Of a stretch of DNA of 48,348 nt, positions 19,157 to 26,300 are shown piece after piece; position 1 is the stretch's first letter; every line of letters starts with the position of its first letter. The notes below the pieces were generated by a model. It saw only the letters and a program-made list of their open reading frames with translations. It ran no database searches and was not told where the DNA came from. The stretch comes from Candidatus Saccharimonadota bacterium (GTDB lineage Bacteria; Patescibacteriota; Saccharimonadia; Saccharimonadales; JACQNP01), in NCBI GenBank assembly GCA_020428005.1, contig JAGQNP010000003.1:1-48348 (forward strand). The letters run 5' to 3'. A program made the translations under genes and the position numbers.

Positions 19157-19175
19157 TTTATCTATCATACAACAT

Positions 19176-19203
19176 AAAAGACCTCGGCGTCCCGAGGTCT
19201 TTT
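19176..19203 (-). terminator. Strong terminator closing the tiny-ORF unit
   Basis: A perfect 12-bp stem (AAAAGACCTCGG / CCGAGGTCTTTT) with a 4-base loop. It lies 3 bases after the stop of the third tiny ORF and just upstream of the pyrF promoter. The A and T ends make it work in either direction. Confidence 0.85.
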
Positions 19204-19206
19204 GGT

Positions 19207-19281
19207 TTAAGATACGATAATTACTCGTCTGTAAGTTTTTCGCATCCTGTGTTTCCTAGGTACTACGTCCTGGATTAACAT
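19207..19281 (-). CDS. Tiny ORF 3, 24-residue basic peptide
   Basis: ATG at 19279-19281 with a good Shine-Dalgarno (AAAGGAG, 8 bases upstream). It encodes a 24-residue peptide with a very basic middle (PRKHRMRKTYRR) and a hydrophobic end. It stops three bases before the terminator. Basic composition could suit RNA, ribosome or membrane binding. I do not recognise it. Whether it is translated is inferred from the ribosome site only. Confidence 0.5.
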   Translation of the reverse strand: MLIQDVVPRKHRMRKTYRRVIIVS

Positions 19282-19305
19282 TTGATTGCTCCTTTATTTT
19301 TGATT

Positions 19306-19398
19306 TTACAATTCGTTGAGAACTGCATCTATCTCTAATATCTGTGCATCTTCCGTGGGGACTAGTTCAAAAACTAGACCATTTGCAAGAGTTAACAC
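19306..19398 (-). CDS. Tiny ORF 2, 30-residue acidic peptide
   Basis: A GTG start (19396-19398) preceded by AAGGCGG gives 30 residues, begun ANGLVFELVPTEDAQ after the first few, with alternating hydrophobic and acidic positions. There are no other stops in the frame. An ATG two bases upstream leads to an immediate stop. The peptide is unlike the basic ORF 3, so the two could be partners. Unknown family. Confidence 0.45.
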   Translation of the reverse strand: MLTLANGLVFELVPTEDAQILEIDAVLNEL

Positions 19399-19402
19399 AT
19401 GC

Positions 19403-19444
19403 TTAATCCGCCTTTCTTTTTTGACTGACAGCAACGTCCTGCAT
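19403..19444 (-). CDS. Tiny ORF 1, 13-residue leader-like peptide
   Basis: ATG at 19442-19444 with AGAAGG upstream encodes MQDVAVSQKRKAD. It begins about 36 bases after the predicted transcription start and ends 4 bases before the GTG of ORF 2. It may be a leader peptide or simply a chance ORF. Confidence 0.3.
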   Translation of the reverse strand: MQDVAVSQKRKAD

Positions 19445-19487
19445 TGCCTTCTAACTGTTTTTGTTTTAACCGCGATTAACGTTATTT

Positions 19488-19515
19488 ATTATACATAATT
19501 TTGCTAAAAAGTCAA
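19488..19515 (-). promoter_or_regulatory. Strong promoter of the tiny-ORF unit
   Basis: -35 TTGACT (19510-19515), 16-base spacer, -10 TATAAT (19488-19493). This is one of the best promoter matches in the window, yet no gene longer than 30 codons follows before the terminator at 19176-19203. The ~310-base transcript could also be a structured RNA. Confidence 0.75.
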
Positions 19516-19606
19516 CTTGTTTATCTATAATATTTTGTCTCATATCAACAAGATTGACAAATTTGCCACTAAGGCGGATGATAAACTTATAAACTAAGGA
19601 GGGGTT

Positions 19607-20011
19607 ATGAGTCCACGGACCAACAACACAACTGGGTGGGTTGGCTGGGTTTACTTTGCAGGTATTCTCATGCTGGTCAAGGCGTTTTTCCAAGCATTTC
19701 TTGGAATTGTCGCTTTAACAAGGAATGACTTTTATGTCATCACCAAAGAATCACTGACAGTATTCAATTATGATGCGTGGGGCTGGGGACATATACTTTT
19801 GGCAATCATATTACTGACAGCTGGCTTTTCAGTGATGAGTGGTCATGCATGGGGAAGAATAGTTGGCGTAATAGCATTTAGTATCTCGCTTCTTGCTAAT
19901 TTAGTGTTCTTGCCTGCTTATCCAATATGGATGACGGCAGCCATTGTTATTGATGCTATGGTGCTTTATGCATTAATTGTGCACGGTAATGAAGCTCAGT
20001 TAGAAGATTAA
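19607..20011 (+). CDS. Four-helix membrane protein, DUF7144-like
   Basis: A 134-residue integral membrane protein with four hydrophobic segments, a GWVGWVYFAGILMLV start and a central YDAWGWGHILLAIILL. This layout is like small actinobacterial membrane proteins of the DUF7144 type; the function is unknown. A strong Shine-Dalgarno (AAGGAGG) precedes the ATG. A promoter TTGACA (19555-19560) with GATGAT 17 bases on is plausible. A hairpin terminator follows the gene. Confidence 0.8.
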   Translation: MSPRTNNTTGWVGWVYFAGILMLVKAFFQAFLGIVALTRNDFYVITKESLTVFNYDAWGWGHILLAIILLTAGFSVMSGHAWGRIVGVIAFSISLLANLVFLPAYPIWMTAAIVIDAMVLYALIVHGNEAQLED

Positions 20012-20026
20012 AGTAATCTTGCTTGA

Positions 20027-20057
20027 AAAACCCACCTCAGTTAAATAGGTGGGTTTT
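20027..20057 (+). terminator. Terminator after the four-helix membrane protein
   Basis: AAAACCCACCT pairs with AGGTGGGTTTT over 11 bp with a 9-base loop. The -10 of the next gene (TATACT, 20060-20065) begins directly after it. Confidence 0.85.
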
Positions 20058-20072
20058 GCTATACTAAAACAA

Positions 20073-20990
20073 ATGACAAAAACGAAAAGTCACTACTGGT
20101 TTTTTGTCGGACTGATTGGAGTTTTATTAGCTGCGCCAAATGCAACTGTAATAAAATATAGTCTTGGTGAAATTGATCCTTTTTTGTTCAATACATTACG
20201 ATTTCTAGCTATCGCGCTCATAACACTTCCCTTTCTGATAAAAGATAGGAAGCTAATAAACAAAACTAATTTTAAACAAGCCATTCTGGCTGGCTTTTTT
20301 ATGGCTGCTGCTGTTATGTCATATGTTTGGGGAATAAAACTTAGTCAAGCCAGTTATGTATCAATAGTTACACTTATAACACCAATCATTTTTATACTAT
20401 TATCGGCAAAGTTGACAGGCGAAAAAATATCAAATAAATCAGTGGCCGGAATAACTATCGCTGCAATAGGCGCACTCATAATCATAGTTTTACCTGTCGC
20501 ATTAAAGCAGTCTGGAGAATTCATCTTCTATCCGTTAGCAACTTTGTTTATTCTTTTAAATTGTATTTCATTTCCGCTAGCAATGATCTATTTTAAGAAA
20601 TCCAATGAAAGTGGCATACCAATGCCATCATTACTAAGCATTTCTTCATTTGTAGTTTGTATATCTAATGCGATGTTCCTTGGTACGGTTAAGAATACCC
20701 AGGTAATAAATGGAAAGGTAATATTTGGGATTATCTATTCGGGTATTGTTGTTGCATTAATTTCACGAGCACTAAATTTGGCAAGTTACGAACACATCGG
20801 CTCAGTTGTTGTAAGTGCATTAAACTATCTTGAGACACTCGTTGCAATATTGTTACCAATAATAATTTTGGATGAAAAATTATCTACTGAAATGGTTATT
20901 GGAGGTATATTAATACTAATAGGTGTTTATGTAGTTGAGTATCACAAATCTGCACATCACAAACACCACCACGCATTTAGATCTCACTAA
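20073..20990 (+). CDS. EamA/DMT-family transporter with His-rich tail
   Basis: A ten-helix drug/metabolite transporter of 305 residues with the two EamA repeats (first about 8-140, second about 155-290). The substrate could be an amino acid, nucleotide precursor or other metabolite. The frame opens earlier at 20049, but TATACT ends 7 bases before the ATG at 20073 and the earlier start lies in the terminator, so 20073 is the start (leaderless). The C-terminus is rich in His (KSAHHKHHHAFRSH), which may bind metal. Confidence 0.88.
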   Translation: MTKTKSHYWFFVGLIGVLLAAPNATVIKYSLGEIDPFLFNTLRFLAIALITLPFLIKDRKLINKTNFKQAILAGFFMAAAVMSYVWGIKLSQASYVSIVTLITPIIFILLSAKLTGEKISNKSVAGITIAAIGALIIIVLPVALKQSGEFIFYPLATLFILLNCISFPLAMIYFKKSNESGIPMPSLLSISSFVVCISNAMFLGTVKNTQVINGKVIFGIIYSGIVVALISRALNLASYEHIGSVVVSALNYLETLVAILLPIIILDEKLSTEMVIGGILILIGVYVVEYHKSAHHKHHHAFRSH

Positions 20991-21088
20991 CAAAATATCG
21001 ATACAAAATTAGCATATTGTTGTCATTTGTACACACATTTTTTACATCACTTTCGCTACTGTTTATATTAGAAAATTTTTTGGTCATA

Positions 21089-21248
21089 TTGACATAATTC
21101 TTACGTTTGATAGGATTGAATCTTGTGTGTTTTTACGTGTGAGGTAGGAATACACTGATAACCTTAGATTACCCAAGAAACTAAGAAAAATATTTGTTAA
21201 TTAAAACTAGAGCAAATGAGGGTAATTATAGGGTGTAAGGAGGAAGTA
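21089..21248 (+). promoter_or_regulatory. Promoter and possible switch-like leader of rpf
   Basis: -35 TTGACA (21089-21094), 16 bases, -10 TAGGAT (21111-21116), then a leader of about 125 bases. CTTAG (21163-21167) can pair with CTAAG (21181-21185). Alternatively CCTTA (21162-21166) plus GATTACCC (21167-21174) can pair with TAAGG (21236-21240) and GGGTAATT (21220-21227), hiding part of the Shine-Dalgarno at 21237-21243. The two structures exclude each other. I do not recognise the c-di-AMP (ydaO) consensus. Confidence 0.45.
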
Positions 21249-21911
21249 ATGCGTCTAAACGCCATTTTGGCGGCGACGGTAACGTCAGCCGCGATCTTTG
21301 CTGTGCTTGGAGTTGCTCCAGTGCATGCAGAACAATCACAACCTGCCGACCAGCAGACAACATCAAATACTCAACAAACAGAGGAAAACAAACCAGAAGA
21401 AAAATTTGTCGAAGTTAAGCCAGGTGATTATTTGTCAAAAATTGCAAAGGAAAACGAGACAACGTACCCTCGCCTTTTTGATGCAAATACCCAAATAAAA
21501 GATCCAAATTTGATCTATCCAGGAGACAAACTACGTATTCCACGCCCAGACGAGGAATTAGAAAGTCGTGTGCCAACAGTTACACCAGTAGCTACTCCAG
21601 AACCAAAACAATCGAGCACGTCAACTAGACAAAGCTATACACCAACTCCCGTACCTACAGTATCTGCTGAAGATGGAGGAGTTTGGGATCGTCTGGCCCA
21701 ATGTGAATCAGGTGGTAACTGGGCAATAAACACTGGTAATGGCTACTACGGTGGTCTTCAGTTTACTCTAGGTAGTTGGAGAGGTGTTGGTGGTCAAGGT
21801 TACCCGAACCAAGCTAGCCGCGAGGAGCAGATTGCTCGTGGCAAAATGCTACAAGCTCGTCAAGGTTGGGGTGCATGGCCAGCTTGTACCAGAAAACTTG
21901 GCATAAGATAG
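21249..21911 (+). CDS. Secreted LysM-Rpf (resuscitation-promoting factor) protein
   Basis: The 220-residue protein has a signal peptide (about 1-27, ending APVHA), a LysM wall-binding domain (about 51-94, VKPGDYLSKIAKENETTYP), a Pro/Thr linker and a C-terminal Rpf lytic-transglycosylase domain (about 140-215). That domain shows WDRLAQCESGGNWAINTGNG with the catalytic Glu in CESGG and a second Cys near the end for the usual disulfide. Rpf domains cleave peptidoglycan and are characteristic of Actinobacteria. I use the ATG at 21249, which follows AAGGAGG; the frame opens 33 bases earlier. Probable targets are its own wall or the wall of an actinobacterial host. Confidence 0.93.
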   Translation: MRLNAILAATVTSAAIFAVLGVAPVHAEQSQPADQQTTSNTQQTEENKPEEKFVEVKPGDYLSKIAKENETTYPRLFDANTQIKDPNLIYPGDKLRIPRPDEELESRVPTVTPVATPEPKQSSTSTRQSYTPTPVPTVSAEDGGVWDRLAQCESGGNWAINTGNGYYGGLQFTLGSWRGVGGQGYPNQASREEQIARGKMLQARQGWGAWPACTRKLGIR

Positions 21912-21987
21912 ATATTGTTGTGACTTTTTACAAAGCGGTTTACTAGCTTCACAATCGTGATACAATTTTGTAAACGAAAGTGAGGGG

Positions 21988-23487
21988 ATGATGCCAGCAT
22001 TGGAAAAGCCTGAGTTTTTTGAAACAATGGCTAACCATGGTTGGTCATCTCTGGGATTTAGCCAAGTTTCCTTAGTAAGTGAAACAAGTGAGCAAGTACG
22101 CAGGTGTATCGAAACAGGAAACTTTGATGAAGTCCTTATAGAACCCGACCTTGGTGCTCCATACACTCGTAATTCTCATAATAAACTTCCGCTAGTTAGC
22201 GCAGCAATGGATACAGTTACTGAATCCGAAACCGCTATTGTTATGGCAGAGTGCGGTGGCAGAGGAACAATACACGCCGCACTTGAACCAGAAACACAAT
22301 TCAAAGAGTTAGAAAAAGTAAAAAAGCGTCTCTGGGGTTTTATTGAAGAGCCAAAAACACTCAAAGATTCCATGACTTTCGAACGAGTGCATGAATTCTG
22401 CGAAAAATACACGTTTACAACATTTCCTGTAGTTGATTCTGAACATAGACTAATTGGTATTGTTACTGGTCACGAAATTGATAGGAGTTCACCAAGTGAT
22501 CCTGTAACAGATAAGATGAAACCTTTTGATCAACTTCGTGTTTCAGATACGCTCGTCGATATTCACGAAGCATATCAGATAATGCGCGATGAGGGCATCA
22601 ATATGCTCCCAGTTATAGATGAAGAACGACGTTTGCAAGGATTGTATATATTCTCTGATGTTAAAAGCATTGTAGAAGAAACTTCTGGTATGAGAAATGT
22701 TGATGAAAAAAACAGATATGTGTGCGACATTGCGGTACCTACTGATGATGCTTCTGTTGAACGAGTTAAACTTTGCGAAAAGTATTTAATTGGTGGCGGC
22801 GGAGTTGTGGTACTGGACACGGCACATGGTGATGGACTCTATGCTTTTAAAACATTGAAAAAACTTAAGGAGGACTTCCCTGACATTGATTTTATGGTTG
22901 GCAATGTCACTGATCCAGATTCTGCAATTTATTTAGCCAGAATTGGTGCTGACGGTATAAAGGTAGGTCAAGCATCTGGTGGCGTATGCACAACTAAAGA
23001 TGAAACAGGTCACGGTAGAGGTCAAGTATCTGCAGTATGGGATTGTTCACAGGCACTTATAAAAGCGGGATTTGATACGCCAGTATGTTCAGACGGTGGT
23101 ATTAAGTTACATGGAGATCCTGCAAAAGCAATAGCCGCTGGTGCTAGTTCGGTCATGATTGGTACTATGTTTGGCGGAACAAACGAGGCACCGGGCGAAA
23201 GAGTCAGAATGCCTGATGGAAGCCCTGGAAAAATTGTACGCGGAATGGGTTCACTAGCTGCACTTCAAGCAAGTGCAGCCGCAAAACATAGATATGGCGA
23301 CGGTAAAAGTTTACCTTTACCGGAAGGGGAAGCCAAACCAGTGCCAATATCTGGTGATTTAGCACCGTTGGTGGAAGATTTCCGTAAAGCACTTCGAAAA
23401 AGTCTACTATATGCTGGAAGAGTGAGTATCGAGGATTTCCAAAGAAATGTAAGAATGGAGTTCGATTTCTCTAGTATTAGCAAATAG
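21988..23487 (+). CDS. guaB: IMP dehydrogenase
   Basis: Oxidises IMP to XMP, feeding guaA. The 499-residue barrel holds a CBS pair (about 120-230). The core motifs are LPLVSAAMDTVTE, VVVLDTAHGDG, the nucleophile Cys334 in GGVCTT, SDGGIKLHGDPAKAIAAGA and the flap with Arg-Tyr (KHRYGDG). The loop around the nucleophile (GQASGGVCTTKDETGHGRGQ) differs from the common GPGSICTTRxVTGVGxPQ. The CBS domains and the Arg-Tyr favour IMPDH over GMP reductase. Promoter: TTTACT and TACAAT 16 bases apart, inside a GTTTAC...GTAAAC inverted repeat. Two ATGs follow GAGGGG; the second (21991) may be used. Confidence 0.92.
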   Translation: MMPALEKPEFFETMANHGWSSLGFSQVSLVSETSEQVRRCIETGNFDEVLIEPDLGAPYTRNSHNKLPLVSAAMDTVTESETAIVMAECGGRGTIHAALEPETQFKELEKVKKRLWGFIEEPKTLKDSMTFERVHEFCEKYTFTTFPVVDSEHRLIGIVTGHEIDRSSPSDPVTDKMKPFDQLRVSDTLVDIHEAYQIMRDEGINMLPVIDEERRLQGLYIFSDVKSIVEETSGMRNVDEKNRYVCDIAVPTDDASVERVKLCEKYLIGGGGVVVLDTAHGDGLYAFKTLKKLKEDFPDIDFMVGNVTDPDSAIYLARIGADGIKVGQASGGVCTTKDETGHGRGQVSAVWDCSQALIKAGFDTPVCSDGGIKLHGDPAKAIAAGASSVMIGTMFGGTNEAPGERVRMPDGSPGKIVRGMGSLAALQASAAAKHRYGDGKSLPLPEGEAKPVPISGDLAPLVEDFRKALRKSLLYAGRVSIEDFQRNVRMEFDFSSISK

Positions 23488-23489
23488 CG

Positions 23490-24842
23490 CTATCTGACAA
23501 TAACCTGATCACGGAATGGTCCTACGCCAATAGCCGAAACTGGTTTGCCAGTTTTTTCTTCGATTAGACCTATAAAACCTAAAGCTTGTACTGGTAGCTC
23601 ATCAAAACTGCGAATATTAACAATATCCTCAGTTCTCCAAGTAGGAAGTTCCTCGTATATCGGTGAACAACGTTCAAATTTAGCTGCCGAAGGAGGTAAA
23701 GAATCAATTCTTACTCCGTCGAGCATGTATCCAACAGCAACTTTCATAGTCGGACCAAATTTCTCAGCTTTGTCCATTTTAGTAATAATAAAATCTGTTA
23801 CACCACCAGACTCTACTGCGGTCACAAGTGGTGGAACCTGAGGGTAACATTCATCACGTTCACGACCCGAGGATTTGCCAAATTCTCCGTCAATCTCTCC
23901 ACGTTTTCCACGAAGCGCTTCTGCAATTTCAGAATCTTCAATGAGTCCCGGAAACCTATAACCATTTCCTCCGACTCTTGTCATAGGTAACTTAGCTATA
24001 CCAAAAACACGTTTTATATCTTCATGATTAATACCAAGTCCGTTAATCATCCCCCCAACCCCACAGTGAGATGAGCTACCAAGGGGTTGAGTGCCTAACT
24101 CCATATCCAGCCCTATTCCTTGGGCACCCTCAGCTAGTAGGCGATCACCGCGTTTCAAATGACTACGTATAAGTCCTATCGTGTTATCAAGATAGGGTAT
24201 AAGTAATTGTGCGCTCTCCCACCACTGCTCAAGCATTTCATCTACGCTAGATATCCCGCGATATGTTTCATCTCCATCTTTTTTACTAATAGCCTTTACT
24301 ACATTAGCTGTATCAATACCGATTGCTTCCACCATACTAATTGCAGTACGTGCATCTCTCATAAGTTGTGCTGGATTTTCTGTAATTTGTTCTGTGCGAA
24401 AGTTTTCTCTACCGTACTTATCGGCTGCAGAATAGCTAATACCACGGCCAGTTGTTCCTTGACTATTACTTCCAGCCTCTCGTGCGTTATCTAAAATTAC
24501 GTGATGGGGCATTACCATTGCAGCAATATCACTGACTCTGTAGTTATCCTCATTAATCCGTATACCACCAGCACGTAACTTAGGCAGTTCATCAACAAAT
24601 AGTGCAACAGGATTTAGTAGTACACCATTACCACTAATATTTAGCTTGTCTGGAAAAAGAACACCTGAGGGAACTTGATGAGTGTTTACTTCTTCACCAA
24701 GGTAATCAAAAGTATGGCCAGCATTACTACCGCCATTGTAGCGCATGATAACATCGTGCTCTTCTGCGAGTCGAGCAGTGTGACCACCCTTGCCTTCATC
24801 GCCCCACTGGGCGCCTATAACACCTGTTACTTCTCCTGTCAT
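23490..24842 (-). CDS. purA: Adenylosuccinate synthase
   Basis: Joins IMP and aspartate with GTP, the first step to AMP. The motifs are GAQWGDEGKG, RYNGGSNAGHT, NSQGTTGRGISYS, LLAEGAQGIGLD (usually EGAQGTLLD) and TRVGGNGYRFPG. At 450 residues it is close to family length. Convergent with guaB (2 bases apart), so the two branch enzymes from IMP face each other. TATGCT ends 9 bases before the ATG; see the promoter/operator entry. Confidence 0.95.
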   Translation of the reverse strand: MTGEVTGVIGAQWGDEGKGGHTARLAEEHDVIMRYNGGSNAGHTFDYLGEEVNTHQVPSGVLFPDKLNISGNGVLLNPVALFVDELPKLRAGGIRINEDNYRVSDIAAMVMPHHVILDNAREAGSNSQGTTGRGISYSAADKYGRENFRTEQITENPAQLMRDARTAISMVEAIGIDTANVVKAISKKDGDETYRGISSVDEMLEQWWESAQLLIPYLDNTIGLIRSHLKRGDRLLAEGAQGIGLDMELGTQPLGSSSHCGVGGMINGLGINHEDIKRVFGIAKLPMTRVGGNGYRFPGLIEDSEIAEALRGKRGEIDGEFGKSSGRERDECYPQVPPLVTAVESGGVTDFIITKMDKAEKFGPTMKVAVGYMLDGVRIDSLPPSAAKFERCSPIYEELPTWRTEDIVNIRSFDELPVQALGFIGLIEEKTGKPVSAIGVGPFRDQVIVR

Positions 24843-24851
24843 TTAGCAACA

Positions 24852-24880
24852 AGCATATCGTATCTGTTAACAGATGGCAA
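24852..24880 (-). promoter_or_regulatory. purA promoter with palindromic operator in the spacer
   Basis: -35 TTGCCA (24875-24880), 17-base spacer, -10 TATGCT (24852-24857). The spacer holds a perfect 14-bp palindrome, ATCTGTTAACAGAT (24862-24875), between the two promoter boxes where a repressor would block polymerase. No obvious purine repressor gene is nearby. Confidence 0.6.
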
Positions 24881-24938
24881 CCACAAGCAAAATGAGCTTT
24901 GTGAGTTACTCAATATCAAGCCAAAAGGCTCACAGCAT

Positions 24939-25778
24939 TTATTTGTATTTATCTGTATGATGCTCTTCATGATACTCAAAATGGTTTGAATTATTATGAT
25001 CGTATTGTTCATAACTACCTTGGTCTATGTAACTATGCAAATTTATTGTAATAACGCTGACGATAATGGCACCTGCAAACAAAAGAACTGATTGCCAACC
25101 AGCCAGTCGTTTTGCCTCATTTTTATGAATACTAGGAATTATGTCGCTAACAGCTATATAAATGAAAAACCCTGCCACAAGACCCAAAACAATATCTAAC
25201 GAGACTTCAATTGATTGTCCAATCTGGAAAAAAATTACAGCTGCAACTGTGGTCGCTAGAGCACTGAGTACATTAACCCAAACAACTTTTGCTCTATCCA
25301 TTCCCTTATGAAGCAATAAACCAAAGTCACCAATTTCTTGGGGGATCTCATGAGCAGCTACAGCCAGAGTCACCACAATACCGGTTGACGGACTGACTAG
25401 AAATCCAGAGGCAATAGCCACACCATCAATAAAATTATGTAGTGTGTCACCTACAATAACCAATGAAGTGGTTGGGTCTGTTTTTTTGTTTTTATGTTCA
25501 TGATGATGGTGAAACCAGTGTAAAAATCGTTCCAGAACAAAGAATGAAAGTACTCCTATCATTGTAAACATAAGAGCAGTTTCTATGTCGCCCTCGCGAG
25601 CTGCTTCGCTTAGCAAATCGACAAACGCCGCTGCCAAAAGTGCCCCAGCAGCAAATGGTGTGGCATATTCTGCTAGTGTTTTTGCTCTTTTTTTACTCCA
25701 AATTAGAAAAAATCCGCCGATTAGTGAAAAAACTCCGCCGATTAGTGAAAAAAATATAACTTGTGGCAATGAAGACAT
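24939..25778 (-). CDS. ZIP-family metal transporter
   Basis: The 279-residue ZIP protein has eight membrane segments. The metal-binding motifs HNFIDG and HEIPQE lie in helices IV and V. A His-rich loop (HWFHHHHEHKNKK) sits between helices III and IV, and a second His-rich tail is at the C-terminus (HHTDKYK). It probably imports zinc or a related divalent metal. A 21-base tandem duplication near the start (25713-25753) gives FSLIGGV-FSLIGGF. Divergent from a Fur-family gene, which likely controls it. Start with AAGGGA upstream. Confidence 0.92.
   Translation of the reverse strand: MSSLPQVIFFSLIGGVFSLIGGFFLIWSKKRAKTLAEYATPFAAGALLAAAFVDLLSEAAREGDIETALMFTMIGVLSFFVLERFLHWFHHHHEHKNKKTDPTTSLVIVGDTLHNFIDGVAIASGFLVSPSTGIVVTLAVAAHEIPQEIGDFGLLLHKGMDRAKVVWVNVLSALATTVAAVIFFQIGQSIEVSLDIVLGLVAGFFIYIAVSDIIPSIHKNEAKRLAGWQSVLLFAGAIIVSVITINLHSYIDQGSYEQYDHNNSNHFEYHEEHHTDKYK
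25713..25753. repeat. 21-bp in-frame tandem duplication in the ZIP gene
   Basis: Two 20-base identical copies (25713-25732 and 25734-25753) with a 21-base period encode a repeated seven-residue block in the first membrane helix. Confidence 0.9.
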
Positions 25779-25804
25779 AGTTATCCCTTAGTTTACTTTG
25801 CTAC

Positions 25805-25851
25805 TTGTGTCATTGTGTCAAATAATATACAATTATCGCAAATTATTTGCG
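25805..25851 (+). promoter_or_regulatory. Promoter and palindromic operator of the Fur-family gene
   Basis: -35 TTGTGT (25805-25810), 17 bases, -10 TACAAT (25828-25833). A 7-1-7 inverted repeat CGCAAATTATTTGCG (25837-25851) covers the expected start point, a typical autorepressor position. The direct repeat TTGTGTCA (two copies, 8 bases apart) lies in the -35/spacer area, in the shared region with the ZIP gene. Confidence 0.6.
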
Positions 25852-25865
25852 TTAAGGAGAAGTTG

Positions 25866-26300
25866 ATGCAAATTGATGATAGCATTCAATCTAAGTTTTT
25901 AGAGCAACTAAAAGCCAATGGGCTTAGATTTACTCACGTTAGACAGGAAATATTCTATTTAATGGCGTCAGAAAATGAACCATTATCGATTCAGTACATT
26001 GCCTCAAAAATTAACAACGCACATTTTGTCAGTATTTATCGTTCGATTGATGCTCTGCAAAAGGCAGGTATAGTTAAACAAGTACCTCAAGGTTTTAAGA
26101 ATCTTTTTGAACTAAGTGATATGTTCAAACCCCACCATCACCATGCTACTTGTGAAATATGTAGTAAATCAATAGAAATAAACAACAAACGTATAGAAAT
26201 ACTCATGAAAGAGTTAACAAAAGAAGCTGGACTTATCCCAACAAAACATCATTTTGAAATGTATGGAATATGTAATAACTGTAGTGAAGGACTTATTTAA
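25866..26300 (+). CDS. Fur-family metalloregulator (probably Zur-like)
   Basis: The 144-residue protein has an N-terminal winged helix (about 1-80: GLRFTHVRQEIFYLM, VSIYRSIDALQKAGIVKQ) and a C-terminal metal-binding dimer domain with HHHH, CEIC and CNNC zinc sites. The start at 25866 is set by AAGGAGAA; the frame also opens at 25815, before the promoter. Fur-family proteins repress metal uptake when loaded. The divergent ZIP transporter suggests zinc control. The gene overlaps the convergent sortase gene by 8 bp. Confidence 0.92.
   Translation: MQIDDSIQSKFLEQLKANGLRFTHVRQEIFYLMASENEPLSIQYIASKINNAHFVSIYRSIDALQKAGIVKQVPQGFKNLFELSDMFKPHHHHATCEICSKSIEINNKRIEILMKELTKEAGLIPTKHHFEMYGICNNCSEGLI

Noticed and set aside
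19207-19515. tmRNA, SRP RNA, 6S RNA or RNase P RNA in the tiny-ORF unit
   Set aside because: None of the conserved sequences of these RNAs are seen; there is no tRNA-like end or GGAAG-type SRP loop.
21117-21248. Known c-di-AMP (ydaO) riboswitch upstream of rpf
   Set aside because: The typical conserved blocks are not visible; I list only an unclassified leader.
24880-24938. Terminator between purA and the ZIP gene
   Set aside because: A GTGAG...CTCAC hairpin exists but no U-tract follows it on the strand that would be used.
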